Shown one piece after another: positions 9,268 through 16,865 of a stretch of 64,000 nucleotides of DNA (the stretch's first letter is position 1; each line of letters starts with the position of its first letter). The notes below the pieces were generated by a model. The model had not been told where the DNA came from. It searched no databases and saw nothing but the letters and a program-made list of their open reading frames with translations. The translations under genes were made by a program, and so were the position numbers. The stretch spans positions 248,001 to 312,000 of the forward strand of contig NZ_RJJT01000003.1 of NCBI RefSeq assembly GCF_003938655.1, given 5' to 3'. This DNA is from Rhizobium pisi. Lineage in GTDB: Bacteria > Pseudomonadota > Alphaproteobacteria > Rhizobiales > Rhizobiaceae.

Positions 9268-9779
9268 TTCGGTCTCCGAAGCGTAATGATGTTATCGGCC
9301 TTCAGCTGTTCGGCGACGCGCTGGCGGGCGCGCGACAGGCGGGACATGACGGTACCGATCGGGATATCGAGAGCGGCGGCGACTTCGCCGTAGATGTATC
9401 CCTCGATGACGACGAGCATCAGCACGGCGCGGTGCTCCTCCGAAAGGCTGTTCAGCGCATCGTTGAGCCGGGCGCGCTCCAGCGGATCGGCCGGCGGCTC
9501 GGGGGCTGGCATATCCTCGGCGGCATCGAGCTCGACCAGGCTGTCGCGCGTCTTGCCGCGCCGGCCGTTGCGGTAGAGATTGGTCATGATGGTCAGGACC
9601 CAGCCGCGCAGATTGAGGCCGCGCCATTGGCCGCGGCGGGTCAGGATCTTCTCGACGCAATCCTGGAGCAGATCCTCGCCATCGGCATCCGAGCGCGTCA
9701 GGCTGCGCGAATAGCGCCTGAGCGAGGGCAGGAGGGCCAGGATCTGGCCCTCGAAGGTTTCGGGTGCGGGTGTTTTCAC
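9264..9779 (-). CDS. ECF-type RNA polymerase sigma factor
   Basis: Extracytoplasmic-function sigma factor of 171 residues with region 2 (LPSLRRYSRSLTRSDADGEDLLQD...GWVLTIMTNLYRN) and region 4 (LSEEHRAVLMLVVIEGYIYGEVAAALDIPIGTVMSRLSRARQR). The start is taken as GTG at 9779, just inside the gap after the upstream gene; the frame stays open into that gene, but those residues are shadow coding. It is followed by its overlapping anti-sigma gene and preceded by a secreted protein gene that is probably part of the same regulon. Confidence 0.9.
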   Translation of the reverse strand: MKTPAPETFEGQILALLPSLRRYSRSLTRSDADGEDLLQDCVEKILTRRGQWRGLNLRGWVLTIMTNLYRNGRRGKTRDSLVELDAAEDMPAPEPPADPLERARLNDALNSLSEEHRAVLMLVVIEGYIYGEVAAALDIPIGTVMSRLSRARQRVAEQLKADNIITLRRPK

Positions 9780-9813
9780 GCCGGCAGCTTTCTCGCGATC
9801 AAGGGTTCTGGGA

Positions 9814-10194
9814 TCAGGGTTTGGCGAGCTCCCAGTTGCCGCCGACGCCATCGCCGGTGATGTCGCCCATCTTCGTGTCCTTGGCCCAGAAATAGAGCGG
9901 CATGCCGTCCTTGGCCCATTGCTTCGTGCCATCCTTGCGTTCGATGATCGAATATGCACCATCGGCCTTGGCATCGGAAGCCGCCTTCAGCGGAGGCCAG
10001 TTCTTGGCGCAATCGCCGTTGCAGTTGGAAACGCCCTTGGCGTCCTTCTTGAAGGTATAGAGGGTCATGCCGTTTTCACCGGCAAGAACCTTGCCTTTGG
10101 TAGAATCGACTGTCTTGACGGGAGCGGCGGCAAAGGCAGCGGTCGCGGCAAAAGCGCCAGCCGCCACAATGGACAGGAATTTCACGGATTTCAT
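9814..10194 (-). CDS. Secreted COG4315-like protein with paired YxFxxD-type repeats
   Basis: Exported protein of 126 residues with an N-terminal signal peptide (MKSVKFLSIVAAGAFAATAA). The mature part contains two copies of the family's aromatic motif (GMTLYTFKKDAKGVSNCNGDC and GMPLYFWAKDTKMGD). No lipobox Cys is seen after the signal, so it is probably soluble and periplasmic. The start at 10194 follows a GAGGAGA site. Members are often linked to ECF sigma genes, as here: the sigma gene starts 34 bases downstream. Function unknown. Confidence 0.85.
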   Translation of the reverse strand: MKSVKFLSIVAAGAFAATAAFAAAPVKTVDSTKGKVLAGENGMTLYTFKKDAKGVSNCNGDCAKNWPPLKAASDAKADGAYSIIERKDGTKQWAKDGMPLYFWAKDTKMGDITGDGVGGNWELAKP

Positions 10195-10240
10195 GGTGTG
10201 TCTCCTCAGGTTGGGCACGCAATCCTGCGATACCTCCCAT

Positions 10241-10269
10241 GAGACACGGGCCGAGGCGGTTTTATTCCC
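10241..10269 (-). promoter_or_regulatory. Candidate ECF-type promoter for the secreted protein/sigma operon
   Basis: Reading the minus strand, GGGAATAAA (10269-10261) is followed 12 bases later by CGTGTCTC (10248-10241), ending about 46 bases before the start codon at 10194. The GGGAATA/CGTCTC-like pairing resembles ECF -35/-10 elements and would suit autoregulation by the sigma factor downstream. This is inference from spacing and form. Confidence 0.4.
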
Positions 10270-10292
10270 GACGCGGGAAAAGTTTTGACGGA

Positions 10293-10314
10293 CGAGGCGA
10301 AATAAACCGCCTCG
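10293..10314 (-). terminator. Hairpin after the VOC gene
   Basis: Perfect 7-bp stem CGAGGCG / CGCCTCG with an 8-base A+T-rich loop lies 21 bases after the VOC gene stop and before the ECF-type promoter, where a transcription terminator is expected. No clear U-run. Confidence 0.4.
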
Positions 10315-10334
10315 CCCGCGCATGGTGCGCTTCG

Positions 10335-10748
10335 TTACTGCCCCGAGCCGGCGGCCGCCATGTCGGCAAAGAGGGCTTCGAATATATGGCCATCCGGGTC
10401 CTCGAAGGCGCGGTTGTAGAGCCAGCCCATATCGGTCGGCGGGCGCGGATCGGCCTTGCCGCCGGCTCCCGCCGCCGCTTCGACGATCGCGTCCACCTCT
10501 TTACGGCTCTCCATCGTCAACGCGATCAGCACTTCGCTCGACTTCCCCGCCTCGGCGACGGGCTTCGGCGTGAAGGTCGCGAAGAAATCGCGCGTCAGCA
10601 GGTGGAGGAAGATGGTGTCGGACCAGACCATGCTCGAGGCCTGGTGGTCGCTGAACTGTTCGTTTTTTCTGCAGCCGATCGCTTCGTAAAAGCGGGTCGC
10701 AATGGCAAGGTTTTTCACCGGCAGGTTCACGAAAATCATCTTGGTCAT
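10335..10748 (-). CDS. VOC-family (glyoxalase/bleomycin resistance fold) protein
   Basis: Small vicinal-oxygen-chelate fold protein of 137 residues: MIFVNLPVKNLAIATRFYEAIG at the N-terminus and AFEDPDGHIFEALF at the C-terminus are the family's paired beta-alpha-beta signatures. Such proteins include glyoxalases, extradiol dioxygenase-like enzymes and drug-binding proteins; the function here is open. The start at 10748 is preferred to the ATG at 10769 because the GAGGAG ribosome site lies between them. It is second after the cupin gene, 42 bases apart, likely one transcript. Confidence 0.85.
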   Translation of the reverse strand: MTKMIFVNLPVKNLAIATRFYEAIGCRKNEQFSDHQASSMVWSDTIFLHLLTRDFFATFTPKPVAEAGKSSEVLIALTMESRKEVDAIVEAAAGAGGKADPRPPTDMGWLYNRAFEDPDGHIFEALFADMAAAGSGQ

Positions 10749-10790
10749 TGCGGTTGTCTCCTCTTCCATTGTCCTGGCGTTCGGCCTTGC

Positions 10791-11126
10791 TCACACAAAT
10801 TCCTGCACGATCGTATCGCTGGCATGAATGCAGACGACTTCGAGCCGTCCCGTGCCGATGTTCTCGAAGCGGTGCGGTGTGTTGGCGGCCACGACGACAA
10901 TATCGCCGGGGAAGGCGCGGGTCTTGATGTCGCCCACGGTGAACTCGGCTTCGCCCTTCCTGACGGCCCATGTCTCGGAATAGGGGTGGACATGCAGATC
11001 CGGTCCCTGGCCCGGTTCGTTATCGACGATGAAGAGGGATATGCCGCCGCCATGGTCATGGCCCTCGAAACGGACCGTGCGGCTCTGGCCGGGCTGCGGC
11101 TCCTGGTGACGAAGAATCTTGAACAT
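10791..11126 (-). CDS. Single-domain cupin protein
   Basis: Small beta-barrel cupin of about 111 residues with the two metal-binding motifs (DLHVHPYSETWAVRKGEAEF and PHRFENIGTG). Two adjacent ATG codons (11129, 11126) are possible; the second has better spacing from GGGAGG. It is divergent from the marR gene with twin operator palindromes between them, and is followed by the VOC gene. Role probably enzyme or sensor in a small stress-responsive unit. Confidence 0.85.
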   Translation of the reverse strand: MFKILRHQEPQPGQSRTVRFEGHDHGGGISLFIVDNEPGQGPDLHVHPYSETWAVRKGEAEFTVGDIKTRAFPGDIVVVAANTPHRFENIGTGRLEVVCIHASDTIVQEFV

Positions 11127-11152
11127 CATGTGCCTCCCGCATGTCGTCGAGT

Positions 11153-11170
11153 TATCTTCACGAGAAGATA
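11153..11170. promoter_or_regulatory. Operator palindrome 1 of the cupin/marR divergon
   Basis: TATCTT-N6-AAGATA, an 18-bp perfect-arm dyad between the cupin and marR genes. It has the same arms as the dyad at 11183 and its centre is 30 bp away, three helical turns, so two repressor dimers could bind the same DNA face. The likely binder is the adjacent MarR protein. Confidence 0.7.
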
Positions 11171-11182
11171 TATTTCGAAAAC

Positions 11183-11200
11183 TATCTTCTCGTCAAGATA
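11183..11200. promoter_or_regulatory. Operator palindrome 2 of the cupin/marR divergon
   Basis: Second TATCTT-N6-AAGATA dyad, 66 bases before the marR start codon. With the first it fills most of the intergenic promoter space and should control both directions. Confidence 0.7.
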
Positions 11201-11265
11201 TTTCCATGGCTCGGCCTCGGCGGAAAGTGTATGTGTCGGCGCTGTCACCGGTGCGTGAGGCAAAA

Positions 11266-11811
11266 ATGACGGACGGAATTGAAAAAGAGGATCATGTCGA
11301 TCGGCTGCAGCGCCAGTGGGCGCGCGAGCTGCCGGACCTCGATACACAGCCGATGACGATCCTGGGCCGCGCCTATCGGCTGTCGAACCTCGTGCGCCCC
11401 AGCATCGAGGCGACCTTCGCCGATTTCGGCCTCGACCGCGGCGAATTCGATGTGATCGCAACGCTTCGCCGTTCCGGACCGCCGTACCGGTTGACGCCGA
11501 CCGACATGTATTCCGCGCTGATGATCTCCTCGGGCGGCCTGACTCACAGGCTCGACCGGCTGGAAAAGGCGGGCCTGATCCGCCGGGAAAGATCGCCGCA
11601 TGACGGGCGAAGCGTGCTGGTGGCCCTGACGGAGGCCGGCGCAGCACTTGCCGAAAAGGCCATCCGCACCGACATGGCGAGCGAAGCCTCGTTTCTGCAG
11701 GGCCTTGACGCGCGGGAGCGCGAGACATTGGCAGCCCTGCTGCGCAAGCTGATCGGCGGCATTGAAAGGGAGCTGACGCCGAGCGGAGAAGAGATCCAGA
11801 CTGCGGACTGA
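11266..11811 (+). CDS. MarR-family transcriptional regulator
   Basis: Winged-helix repressor of 181 residues. The DNA-binding domain covers about residues 60-130 (GEFDVIATLRRSG..., then MISSGGLTHRLDRLEKAGLIRRERSPHDGRS, the recognition helix and wing). The start at 11266 is preferred because TGAGG precedes it and because upstream in-frame ATGs at 11119 and 11206 lie inside the operator region. It is divergent from the cupin-VOC unit, its most likely target, and should also repress itself. The ligand is unknown. Confidence 0.9.
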   Translation: MTDGIEKEDHVDRLQRQWARELPDLDTQPMTILGRAYRLSNLVRPSIEATFADFGLDRGEFDVIATLRRSGPPYRLTPTDMYSALMISSGGLTHRLDRLEKAGLIRRERSPHDGRSVLVALTEAGAALAEKAIRTDMASEASFLQGLDARERETLAALLRKLIGGIERELTPSGEEIQTAD

Positions 11812-11889
11812 GCGTTAGGGAGCCGGCGTCAACCGTGCCGCTACGGCAGCAAGAGGCTGCTATTGCGGATCATTTACATCGTCTCGTTT

Positions 11890-11910
11890 TGTGGATATCA
11901 TATATCCTTA
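11890..11910. promoter_or_regulatory. Candidate Rrf2 operator at the rrf2 promoter
   Basis: TGTGGATA-N5-TATCCTTA, ending 35 bases before the rrf2 start codon. The arms match six and eight of eight positions of the dyad TAAGGATA-N5-TATCCTTA found in front of the CMD operon at 15804, with the same 5-base spacer. Confidence 0.6.
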
Positions 11911-11945
11911 ATTCCGTTCGCGGACCAGCCGATACGAGTTGCCGA

Positions 11946-12434
11946 ATGATCCTGAAAAGCCAGGTCGAGTGGGCGCTGCACTGCTGCGCCATTCTCGCCG
12001 GCCTGCCCGAGGGCAGGTATCTCTCCACCAAGGCACTCGCCGAGCTTCACGGCCTGCCGAAGGAGTATCTTTCCAAGGCGCTCCAGAGCCTTTCGCAAGC
12101 CTCGCTCGTCGAGACCACGCTCGGCCCGACCGGCGGCTACCGGTTGGCGAGGCCCGCCTCCGAGATCAATTTCCTCGACATGGTCGAGGCGGTCGAGGGA
12201 AAGGCACGCAGTTTCAGCTGCACGAACATCCGGGAGAACAATCCCTGCCGGCCACAAGGTTATTGCGACAGCAAGCCTTGCGCGGTCGCCCGCATCATGT
12301 GGGAGGCGGACGAGGCCTGGCGGACGTCGCTGAGGCGCGTCCGGCTCTCCGATCTCGTCGATACCTTGTCCGAGGAGGTGCGGCCCGACGTCTGGCAGAG
12401 CACGTTCGAATGGGTGCTCAAGCGCGCCGGCTGA
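11946..12434 (+). CDS. Rrf2-family transcriptional regulator with C-terminal cysteine cluster
   Basis: Regulator of 162 residues in the IscR/NsrR/Rrf2 family. The winged helix is at the N-terminus (STKALAELHGLPKEYLSKALQSLSQASLV) and is followed by the family segment TTLGPTGGYRLARP. Cysteines at 92, 101, 107 and 112 form a cluster where IscR and NsrR hold an iron-sulfur cluster, so redox or nitric oxide sensing is plausible. The ATG at 11946 is taken as start; the frame is open upstream but that part overlaps the putative operator. A matching operator lies at the CMD operon promoter, suggesting a small regulon. Confidence 0.88.
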   Translation: MILKSQVEWALHCCAILAGLPEGRYLSTKALAELHGLPKEYLSKALQSLSQASLVETTLGPTGGYRLARPASEINFLDMVEAVEGKARSFSCTNIRENNPCRPQGYCDSKPCAVARIMWEADEAWRTSLRRVRLSDLVDTLSEEVRPDVWQSTFEWVLKRAG

Positions 12435-12446
12435 GAGTCTGGCAAT

Positions 12447-13928
12447 CTATGCCCTGAAAATGGTCCTGATGGTCTTCAGGATGGCATGCGCGCTGCGGAT
12501 ATGTTCGGGAGGCAGGGCAGCGCCGTCACGGAAGCGTTCTGCGCGACGGGCGAGGTCTTCGGCGATCTCTTCGGCCAGTGCGGGGCGTTGCATCAGCAGC
12601 GGCGCGAAGGCCTCCTGATCGATTTCATAGACGGTGATGGCAGTGACCGCTTCCAGTGTGCAGACTTCCTGCATGCCGGCGAGAAGCCCCGTCTCGCCGA
12701 AAAAATCGCCGGGCGCAAACCGTCCGCGCTCTTCGCCTGCGCGCCGCGCCGCGATGATGCCGGCGCGTACCATCATCAGCGACGGCAGCATTTCTCCCTC
12801 CCGCACGATCACCTCGCCCTTGCGGAATTCCCGGATGGTCGTGGTCTCTGCGAGCTTCTCTTTTTCCTCTGATGTCAGCGTCACAAAGATCGGAATGGCC
12901 TCGATCAGCGCCAGCGGCGTCACGCTCGGCGGCTGCGCTGTCTCCTCGGTCGGCAGATCTGATGTCAGGATCGTGGCGGAGGCGGGAAGGGCGAGCAGCA
13001 GGCCCGCGGATTTGCAGTGACGATAGACGAGATCGAGCACCTCGTTTCGTGCCGTCGCGCGCTGGCTGGGGCTCGTGACCTTGAACAGCAGCTCGACTTC
13101 GAGCGCCGTGGCGTCCAGCCCCTTCAATGCGACGACCGGCGGCGGCTCTCGCACAATCGAATTGCAGCTGGCGAGCGCCGTGGCCATGACCTGCCGGATC
13201 GACGCCGGCATCCGCGTCGGGGCGACGCGGATGGTGAGGACCAGGAGATGGGTCTCGTCAGGCCGGCTCACATTCGTAACGCCGAGCTTCGCCAGGAAGC
13301 TGTTCGGCAGGACGACGACATTATTTGCGCCGGTCAGGATGTGCGTCGCGCGCCAGTTGCTTTCGATGACGCGCCCTTCGGTGCCGTCGCTCAAAAGGAT
13401 CCAGTCGCCGATGACATAGGGCCGGCCGAGGGTCAGCGCGATGCCGGAGAAGACGTCGGCGAGCGTATTCTGAAGCGCGAGGCCGAGGATGATGGCGACC
13501 ACACCCGAGGTCGCGACGAGGGTTCCGATCGGCACGCCGAAGACGAAAGCCAGGATCGACAGCGCGATGCCGATATAGACGACGCCGATGACGAGATCCT
13601 GGAGCAGGCGGGCTTCCCGCGGGCTGCCCTCCAGCACCAGATAGAGCCTGATGAAGCCGATGACGGCCCATGCGAGGTGAACCCACCAGAGCGATTTCGC
13701 CAGGATGACGAGCAGGGCCTGCGGATCCTCAGCCTGATATCCCTGAAACCGGTGGGGTTCGATGCCGCTCCTGACGAGGATCAAGGTCATCAGGCCAAAG
13801 AAGAGGATCTGCACCACCAGCCGCGTCGTCGGCCGCTGGCTGGAGAGGAAGAACCAGACGACGATGCCGGCAAAGCCGACTGTAACAAGGGATATCAAAG
13901 GCTTGCCGAAGAGCGCGTCGTAGATCAT
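12447..13928 (-). CDS. MscS-type mechanosensitive channel with C-terminal cyclic-nucleotide-binding domain
   Basis: Inner-membrane channel of 493 residues. Several hydrophobic helices occupy residues 10-170; the pore helix and beta domain of MscS follow (SGVVAIILGLALQNTLADVFSGIALTLGRPYVIGDWILL). The last 140 residues are a cNMP-binding fold (FRKGEVIVREGEMLPSLMMVRAG, FAPGDFFGETGLLAG). This domain order is that of the bCNG channel group, whose gating by cyclic nucleotides rather than tension has been proposed. The phosphate-binding-cassette motif FGETGLLAG lacks the RxA arginine expected for cAMP binding, so ligand is uncertain. Confidence 0.9.
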   Translation of the reverse strand: MIYDALFGKPLISLVTVGFAGIVVWFFLSSQRPTTRLVVQILFFGLMTLILVRSGIEPHRFQGYQAEDPQALLVILAKSLWWVHLAWAVIGFIRLYLVLEGSPREARLLQDLVIGVVYIGIALSILAFVFGVPIGTLVATSGVVAIILGLALQNTLADVFSGIALTLGRPYVIGDWILLSDGTEGRVIESNWRATHILTGANNVVVLPNSFLAKLGVTNVSRPDETHLLVLTIRVAPTRMPASIRQVMATALASCNSIVREPPPVVALKGLDATALEVELLFKVTSPSQRATARNEVLDLVYRHCKSAGLLLALPASATILTSDLPTEETAQPPSVTPLALIEAIPIFVTLTSEEKEKLAETTTIREFRKGEVIVREGEMLPSLMMVRAGIIAARRAGEERGRFAPGDFFGETGLLAGMQEVCTLEAVTAITVYEIDQEAFAPLLMQRPALAEEIAEDLARRAERFRDGAALPPEHIRSAHAILKTIRTIFRA

Positions 13929-14023
13929 CTCTCAGTCTCCGGGAGGGGCGGGCGGCACAAGATCCAGCATGTCGGCCGCCCGCGCAAGCATCGAGGCTTC
14001 GCGCGGCACGGCAAGACAGATCG

Positions 14024-14440
14024 TCACTTCTTCAGCGGGTAGGTCAGCTCTTTCTGGCTGGTGTCGACGACGAAGACGGCGAGCAGGCGGGCGGGCTTGG
14101 TGTCGCTGCCGTTGGCGCTGACGCCGTGACGGTCGCCCGGCATTTCGGAGAAGCTTTCCCCGGCTTGATAGACCTTGATCGGGCCGTCATTGACCTGGCT
14201 GCGGATCGATCCTTCGAGCACGGTGGCGTAGATGAAGGCCGAGTCGGGATGGGTGTGGCCTTCGGAGAAGCCGCCCGGACCGTATTCGACCAGCACACCC
14301 TTCATGCTCTTGCCGGGCACGTTGGGAAGTTCGTGCTCATAGACGAGCGTGACCTTGGCAGCCTTGCTGCTGTCATGCGCGCCGGCGCCGGTGGCGGCCA
14401 GAAAGGCGAGAGCGGCGGCGAGGAATGATTTTCTGATCAT
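14024..14440 (-). CDS. Secreted cupin-domain protein
   Basis: Exported single-domain cupin of 138 residues: signal peptide MIRKSFLAAALAFLAATGAGA, then cupin motifs GGFSEGHTHPDSAFIYATVLEG and GDRHGVSANGS. The start at 14440 follows AAGGAG 7 bases upstream. It is third in an operon after the CMD and SDR genes, 41 bases behind the latter. A periplasmic cupin with an intracellular SDR and AhpD-like protein suggests detoxification of a small organic compound; this is inference. Confidence 0.85.
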   Translation of the reverse strand: MIRKSFLAAALAFLAATGAGAHDSSKAAKVTLVYEHELPNVPGKSMKGVLVEYGPGGFSEGHTHPDSAFIYATVLEGSIRSQVNDGPIKVYQAGESFSEMPGDRHGVSANGSDTKPARLLAVFVVDTSQKELTYPLKK

Positions 14441-14481
14441 CGGAATCTCCTTGAATCTGGGTTGGGAAGGACCAGGCCCCA

Positions 14482-15237
14482 TCACTTTGGTTGGGCGGAC
14501 TTTGCGAACCACTGCTCGAAGGTGATCGAGCCGAGCCGCGGATTGTCGTCGGAGACCAGCGACTGGTCGTTGAGCCGTGCGCCGAAATATTTCGCTTCGG
14601 CATCGGCCTCGACGGTGCGCGGATCCTTCATCGCTGTCAGATATCGGGCGACGAGGTCGCTGAGGCGGACCCGTTCAGGACCTGATATCTCCACAGTCGC
14701 ATTGGCAGGGGCGGAGAGCGCCACGTCGGCCATGGCGTCGGCGACGTCGTCGGAGGCGATCGGCTGCACATAGGCCGGCGACAGGTGGACCGTCTGGCCG
14801 ACGGTGCCGGATTGGGCGATGCCGCTCAGGAATTCCATGAACTGCGTCGAATGTACGATCGTATAGGGAATGCCCGACGCCTTGATCAGCTTTTCCTGGG
14901 CGAGCTTGCCGCGGAAATAGCCGCTTTCCTGAAGGCGCTCGGTGCCGACGACCGACAGCGCGATATGGTGCTTCACGCCGGCGACTTTCTCGGCGGCGAG
15001 AAGGTTGCGGCCGGAGGTCTCGAAGAATTCGAGCACGGCCTTGTCCTCGAAGGAGGGCGAATTGGCAAGGTCGAGCACGACTTCGGCGCCCGCGAGTGCC
15101 TCGGCCAATCCTTCGCCGGTGATCGTGTTGACGCCGGAATTCGGCGAGGCGGCAATCACGTCATGTCCCCGCTTGCGCAGGCGTTCGACAGTCTTCGAAC
15201 CGATGAGGCCGGTTCCGCCGATGATAACGATTTTCAT
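14482..15237 (-). CDS. NAD(P)-binding NmrA/SDR-type protein
   Basis: Atypical short-chain dehydrogenase of 251 residues with IIGGTGLIGSKTVERLRKRGHDV at residues 4-26 binding NAD(P), and the substrate-side segment YFRGKLAQEKLIKASGIPYTIVHSTQFMEFL. It belongs to the NmrA-like or NAD(P)H-binding group that includes quinone reductases and redox-sensing repressors. GGGAGAT precedes the start. It is second in the CMD-SDR-cupin operon. Confidence 0.88.
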   Translation of the reverse strand: MKIVIIGGTGLIGSKTVERLRKRGHDVIAASPNSGVNTITGEGLAEALAGAEVVLDLANSPSFEDKAVLEFFETSGRNLLAAEKVAGVKHHIALSVVGTERLQESGYFRGKLAQEKLIKASGIPYTIVHSTQFMEFLSGIAQSGTVGQTVHLSPAYVQPIASDDVADAMADVALSAPANATVEISGPERVRLSDLVARYLTAMKDPRTVEADAEAKYFGARLNDQSLVSDDNPRLGSITFEQWFAKSAQPK

Positions 15238-15306
15238 AATAGATCTCCCGTTCGCTGCCGCGATGCGGCAGCGTCAAAGTTGAATCTTCTCAATGAATTG
15301 CGAGGG

Positions 15307-15786
15307 TTAGTTCAGGCCTGCCTTGTCGAGGCCGTAAGCCTTGTCGGCCGAGCCGGGCACCGTCTTGAAGCCGACATTGACGCGGTTCCAGGCATTGATC
15401 GCCATGACGACGAAGGTCAGGTCCGAAATTTCCTTCTCCGAAAGCTGGCCGCGAACCCGTTCGTAGATCTCATCGGGAACGCCGCCTTCCGGCAACTCGG
15501 TCAAGGCTTCGGTCCAGGCAAGGGCAGCGCGCTCGCGAGGAACGAACAGGTTCGATTCCCGCCAGATGGCGACGTGGTGGATGCGCAATTCGCTCTCGCC
15601 GAAGATCTTCGCCTGCTTCACATGCATGTCGAGGCAAAAGCCGCATCCGTTGATCTGCGAAGCGCGGATCTCGATGAGGGCCTGAAGCTTTTCGTCGATC
15701 ACGCTGTTCTTCAGCGCCATGCTGAATTCCATGAATTTCTTGAAAAGCTCGGGGGACTGCTGGGCGTAGTTCAATCGCTGGGTCAT
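15307..15786 (-). CDS. Carboxymuconolactone decarboxylase/AhpD-family protein
   Basis: All-helical protein of 159 residues with the peroxidase-type active site CGFC at 48-51 and a following histidine at 55 (CGFCLDMHVKQA), as in AhpD. It probably has alkylhydroperoxidase or disulfide-reductase activity rather than true decarboxylase activity. It is first gene of an operon with the SDR and secreted cupin. GAGGAGAA precedes the ATG, and the promoter region holds two overlapping dyads like the one in front of rrf2, which links it to redox-responsive control. Confidence 0.9.
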   Translation of the reverse strand: MTQRLNYAQQSPELFKKFMEFSMALKNSVIDEKLQALIEIRASQINGCGFCLDMHVKQAKIFGESELRIHHVAIWRESNLFVPRERAALAWTEALTELPEGGVPDEIYERVRGQLSEKEISDLTFVVMAINAWNRVNVGFKTVPGSADKAYGLDKAGLN

Positions 15787-15803
15787 GTCATTTCTCCTCT
15801 AAT

Positions 15804-15843
15804 TAAGGATACCTGATATCCTTATGGACAAAAGATATCCTTA
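15804..15843. promoter_or_regulatory. Two overlapping candidate Rrf2 operators at the CMD operon promoter
   Basis: TAAGGATA-N5-TATCCTTA (15804-15824) is a perfect 8-base-arm dyad; an overlapping degenerate dyad TATGGACA-N5-TATCCTTA covers 15823-15843. They lie 18-57 bases before the CMD start codon. The same dyad form is at 11890-11910 before rrf2. Confidence 0.65.
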
Positions 15844-15917
15844 ATCGCTGGACTGTAAAGCTATTCCAGCTTAGTCTGGCCGCATAAAGCCTATGCACAA
15901 AAGTATGAGGGGTGGGG

Positions 15918-16823
15918 ATGGATATCGTTTCGGCATTGCGGACTTTCCTGCGCGTCGTGGAGACGGGCTCGTTTTCGGCGGCGGCGCATGATCTCGACGT
16001 GACGCAGCCGTCGGTCTCGCGGCAAGTCGCAGCCCTTGAGGGGCATTTCAACACCCGCCTCCTACATCGCACGACGAGCGGCCTGTCGCTGACGGCGGAG
16101 GGGGAACGGATGATGCCGATGGCGCTGCGGATTCTCGAAGCGGTGGAGGAGCTCGGCGATGCCGCCGGATCGGGAGGCACGGTAGCCTCCGGCAAGGTCC
16201 GGCTCAGCGTTCCCGCGCCGCTCGGCCTCTTTTTGAGCGAGCGGCTGGGCGATCTTCTTGCCGCCCACCCCAAACTCTCGGTGGAGCTGATGTTCAGGGA
16301 GCAAAGCTCCCACATGATCGAGGAGCGCCTGGATCTCGAAGTGCGGTTGGGTTCGGTCGCAGACAGCAGCCTCGTCTGCCGGCGGATCGGCTGGACGACC
16401 GCCTTCCTCGTGGCGTCACCCGCCTACCTCGCGCGCAAGGCGCCGCCGCGCCAGCCGCGGGATATCAAGGACCATGAATGCCTGTGCTACAACAGGGCGG
16501 GCGAGGCCAATGCATGGTCCTTCTCGAACGGCTCGGAGGACATCTCCGTCAGGATCTCGCCGCGGCTGACCGCCTGCAGCGCTGTTGCCATTCACAGGGC
16601 AGCTCTTGCCGGCGCGGGCCTTGCGGTGCTCTCCCACATCATCGCCGTGCCCGATATCGTCGCCGGCCGGCTGATCCCGGTGATGGAGGGTTTCCAACCG
16701 AGCCGGCTGCCGATCACCGTCGTTTACCCCTCCAGGCGCAACATGGCGCTGCGCGTCAAGACGGTCCTGGACTTCCTCACCGATACGATCGGGCAGGACC
16801 CCTCGATGTGCGCGAGCGGCTGA
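15918..16823 (+). CDS. LysR-family transcriptional regulator
   Basis: Regulator of 301 residues. The N-terminal winged helix-turn-helix reads LRTFLRVVETGSFSAAAHDLDVTQPSVSRQVAALEGHFNTRLLHRTTSG; the rest is the effector-binding LysR substrate domain. ATG at 15918 is chosen over GTG at 15912 because GAGGGG lies 7 bases before it. It is divergent from the CMD operon and could regulate it, alongside the putative Rrf2 control. The inducer is unknown. Confidence 0.92.
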   Translation: MDIVSALRTFLRVVETGSFSAAAHDLDVTQPSVSRQVAALEGHFNTRLLHRTTSGLSLTAEGERMMPMALRILEAVEELGDAAGSGGTVASGKVRLSVPAPLGLFLSERLGDLLAAHPKLSVELMFREQSSHMIEERLDLEVRLGSVADSSLVCRRIGWTTAFLVASPAYLARKAPPRQPRDIKDHECLCYNRAGEANAWSFSNGSEDISVRISPRLTACSAVAIHRAALAGAGLAVLSHIIAVPDIVAGRLIPVMEGFQPSRLPITVVYPSRRNMALRVKTVLDFLTDTIGQDPSMCASG

Positions 16824-16865
16824 GCCCAGATCGAATTGCCTTCGCATTGAGGCGGATGGACTGGC

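Noticed and set aside
13017..14042. 341-codon plus-strand frame
   Set aside because: Antisense to the mechanosensitive channel gene; composition dominated by D, R, E and H.
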